DNA from: Bordetella parapertussis
GTDB lineage: Bacteria > Acidobacteriota > Terriglobia > Bryobacterales > Bryobacteraceae
Direction: 5' to 3'
NCBI GenBank assembly: GCA_943328975.2
Contig: CALQCC020000007.1
Span: 62,001-126,000 of the forward strand
DNA: 64,000 nt
Made by a program: the position numbers and the translations under genes. The notes beneath the pieces are model-generated. The model did no database searches. It was given only the letters and a program-made list of their open reading frames with translations, and was not told the DNA's origin. This document shows, piece after piece, positions 62,787-64,000 of the stretch; the first letter of the stretch is position 1; the number at the start of each line of letters is the position of its first letter.

Positions 62787-64000
62787 TCAGGCAAGCCAGC
62801 GCTTCTTGCGCTCTTCTTGTATGCGCCGCAGCTTTTCGATCGCGACCAGAATTTCGTCTTCGTGCGGGATGCGCTCCGCGATCTCAGGCTGCGTGGCCGG
62901 TTCCGCCAACCCATGCTCAGCGAGCATCGCGCGGCAGCGTTCCAGTTCCCACTGATGGCAATGCGGATAGGCGAGCAGCAGCACCTGCCGCCCCACGTCG
63001 ATGAGCCCCAACGCGAAGCACGCCTGCGCGGAGTACACGTTGTTGGATGATTGCGCTAGCGCCTCGCGAGCCTCGGCCTCTCGCCCCAACTTCGCCAACA
63101 CCAGTGCGCGCAGCGAGAACGGCAGCAAAGCGCGCTCCCCTGTGCGACGCACGATCTCGATGGCAGAGTCCGCCGCCTGCAACGCTTCGTCCCACTGGCA
63201 CTGCTCCACTGCGTAGCGAGCCCGCAGCGTGTGCAGGTCCTTCTGCGCGGACGGGGTCGCCGCCGTCATTTCCGGAAGCCCGCCCGTCGTCTCGAAGTCG
63301 ATACTCGCGGCGAGCACGGCGGAGCCCGGCGACTTTGCCAGATGCTCCCGCGCGGCGTCGTACAAACCACGAGCCGCAGCCACGTGCGCCAACGACAAAT
63401 GGGCCACGGCGGCCCCTTCGGCGTTCGCGGTAAGCTCGCACAGCTCCAAACTCAACTGCGCCCCTCGCTCCTGCAACGCAAGCCCGCGCCCCAACGACAC
63501 ATTGCGAACCTCAATCGCCAGGTTCGCCCAGTCGCTCTCCGCCAAATCCAGCGCGATCGACTGCGCCTCCAGCTCCCGGGCTTCGTCCACTTCACCCAAG
63601 TGCTGCAGCGCGATCGTGAGCGCTCCCTGCACGTAACTCGCGGGCTTCGCTCCCAGCACCGTCCACGGCTCGTCCCCCGCCGCCTTCAGCAACTCGCGCA
63701 GGAGTTCGCACACCACGCGATACGCGCCAATCGAATAGTGCAGCGCATTCGCCAGCTCCCCGAAGTAGTGCGACGCGGCTTCCTTCAACAGCCCCGCGCC
63801 CAGCAACAAGCGGAACACTTCGATGCTGTTCTTCAAGTGGTCCAGCTCGGTCGCGCGCTTGACGTCCTCCGGAGGCATCGCCGCAAAGTGATCCCGCAGC
63901 GACTTGTAGGTCCCGGCTCGATCCGCGCTTTCCAATTGGTCGAACGCCACGCCCCGAACCGCCGGATGCAGATCGTAAGTATTCGCCAGACGATCCCACT
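62787..64000 (-). CDS. TPR-like helical-repeat protein, 5' end outside the window
   Basis: The open frame continues past the right edge: upstream of GTG 63950 it reads WDRLANTYDLHPAVRG, so the true start lies beyond 64000. The ~400 visible residues are helical repeats of tetratricopeptide type (ALNAEQ-x-x-G-x-x-DEA-like pattern, ATELDHLKNSIEVFRLLLGAGLLKEA, LTIALQHLGEVDEARELEA). The LHPAVR motif is common just after the NTPase part of STAND/NB-ARC proteins, so this may be the repeat domain of a STAND NTPase. That would have to be seen upstream. Confidence 0.7.
   Translation of the reverse strand, partial: WDRLANTYDLHPAVRGVAFDQLESADRAGTYKSLRDHFAAMPPEDVKRATELDHLKNSIEVFRLLLGAGLLKEAASHYFGELANALHYSIGAYRVVCELLRELLKAAGDEPWTVLGAKPASYVQGALTIALQHLGEVDEARELEAQSIALDLAESDWANLAIEVRNVSLGRGLALQERGAQLSLELCELTANAEGAAVAHLSLAHVAAARGLYDAAREHLAKSPGSAVLAASIDFETTGGLPEMTAATPSAQKDLHTLRARYAVEQCQWDEALQAADSAIEIVRRTGERALLPFSLRALVLAKLGREAEAREALAQSSNNVYSAQACFALGLIDVGRQVLLLAYPHCHQWELERCRAMLAEHGLAEPATQPEIAERIPHEDEILVAIEKLRRIQEERKKRWLA

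Noticed and set aside
1-64000. tRNA, rRNA, CRISPR or prophage genes
   Set aside because: None seen by eye in the intergenic gaps; no CCA-ended cloverleaf, spaced direct repeats, or phage structural genes were recognised.

Overview
The window is GC-rich, densely coded bacterial chromosome that reads as Acidobacteriota, most likely the Bryobacteraceae/Solibacter group. The best taxonomic evidence is two large secreted proteases (48.7-54.2 kb) ending in what looks like the Solibacter-type C-terminal domain (TIGR03437-like). Supporting evidence is a DUF1592/DUF1587 cytochrome - DUF1552 - ankyrin operon, three secreted quinoprotein-type beta-propellers, and many secreted orphan proteins with GTG or TTG starts. 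I see no phage, intact transposase, CRISPR array, rRNA or tRNA. Assignments come from reading motifs by eye; no database search was run.

Layout. 0-6.6 kb: a HAD hydrolase, a truncated haemoglobin with a cupin partner, a double-FecR secreted protein, tsaB behind a DUF5060-like protein, and an NHL propeller. 6.6-15.6 kb: a B12-type radical SAM enzyme, a YgiD-type dioxygenase, a PVA-dehydrogenase-like quinoprotein, a second quinoprotein that has lost a metal ligand, an SpoU methyltransferase followed by an overlooked 47-residue membrane protein, a monohaem cytochrome and a GlcG/HbpS-like protein. 15.6-21 kb: the three-gene DUF1592/DUF1552/ankyrin operon. 21-31.6 kb: M20 peptidase, DDAH-like hydrolase, fused transporter/spermidine-synthase-like protein, AcuI/YhdH oxidoreductase, tannase-family esterase, alpha/beta hydrolase, a quinoprotein alcohol dehydrogenase with a lanthanide-type Asp pair, and a VOC protein.

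31.6-43.6 kb holds housekeeping and stress functions: YtxH, MFS, thrS, an ECF sigma/anti-sigma pair, and facing it a second run of sigma - anti-sigma - Spy-like - addB - addA, so AddAB recombination is probably coupled to an envelope-stress sigma circuit. An A-type Fe-S carrier follows. 43.6-48.7 kb: a small cytochrome, a secreted jelly-roll-like protein, a LuxR-type regulator whose HTH is intact only after a -1 shift at an in-frame A AAA AAC heptamer, murQ, murA and a rhodanese.

48.7-55 kb: two tandem astacin-like proteases flank a decayed MazEF-type toxin-antitoxin locus and are followed by about 0.7 kb of gene-poor, AT-richer DNA with inverted repeats and an IS21-like end. 55-64 kb: heparinase-like protein, two small membrane proteins, M48 protease, mscL, nth, a four-gene translationally coupled operon containing two paralogous secreted proteins (preceded by helically phased decamer repeats), and a TPR protein running off the right edge.
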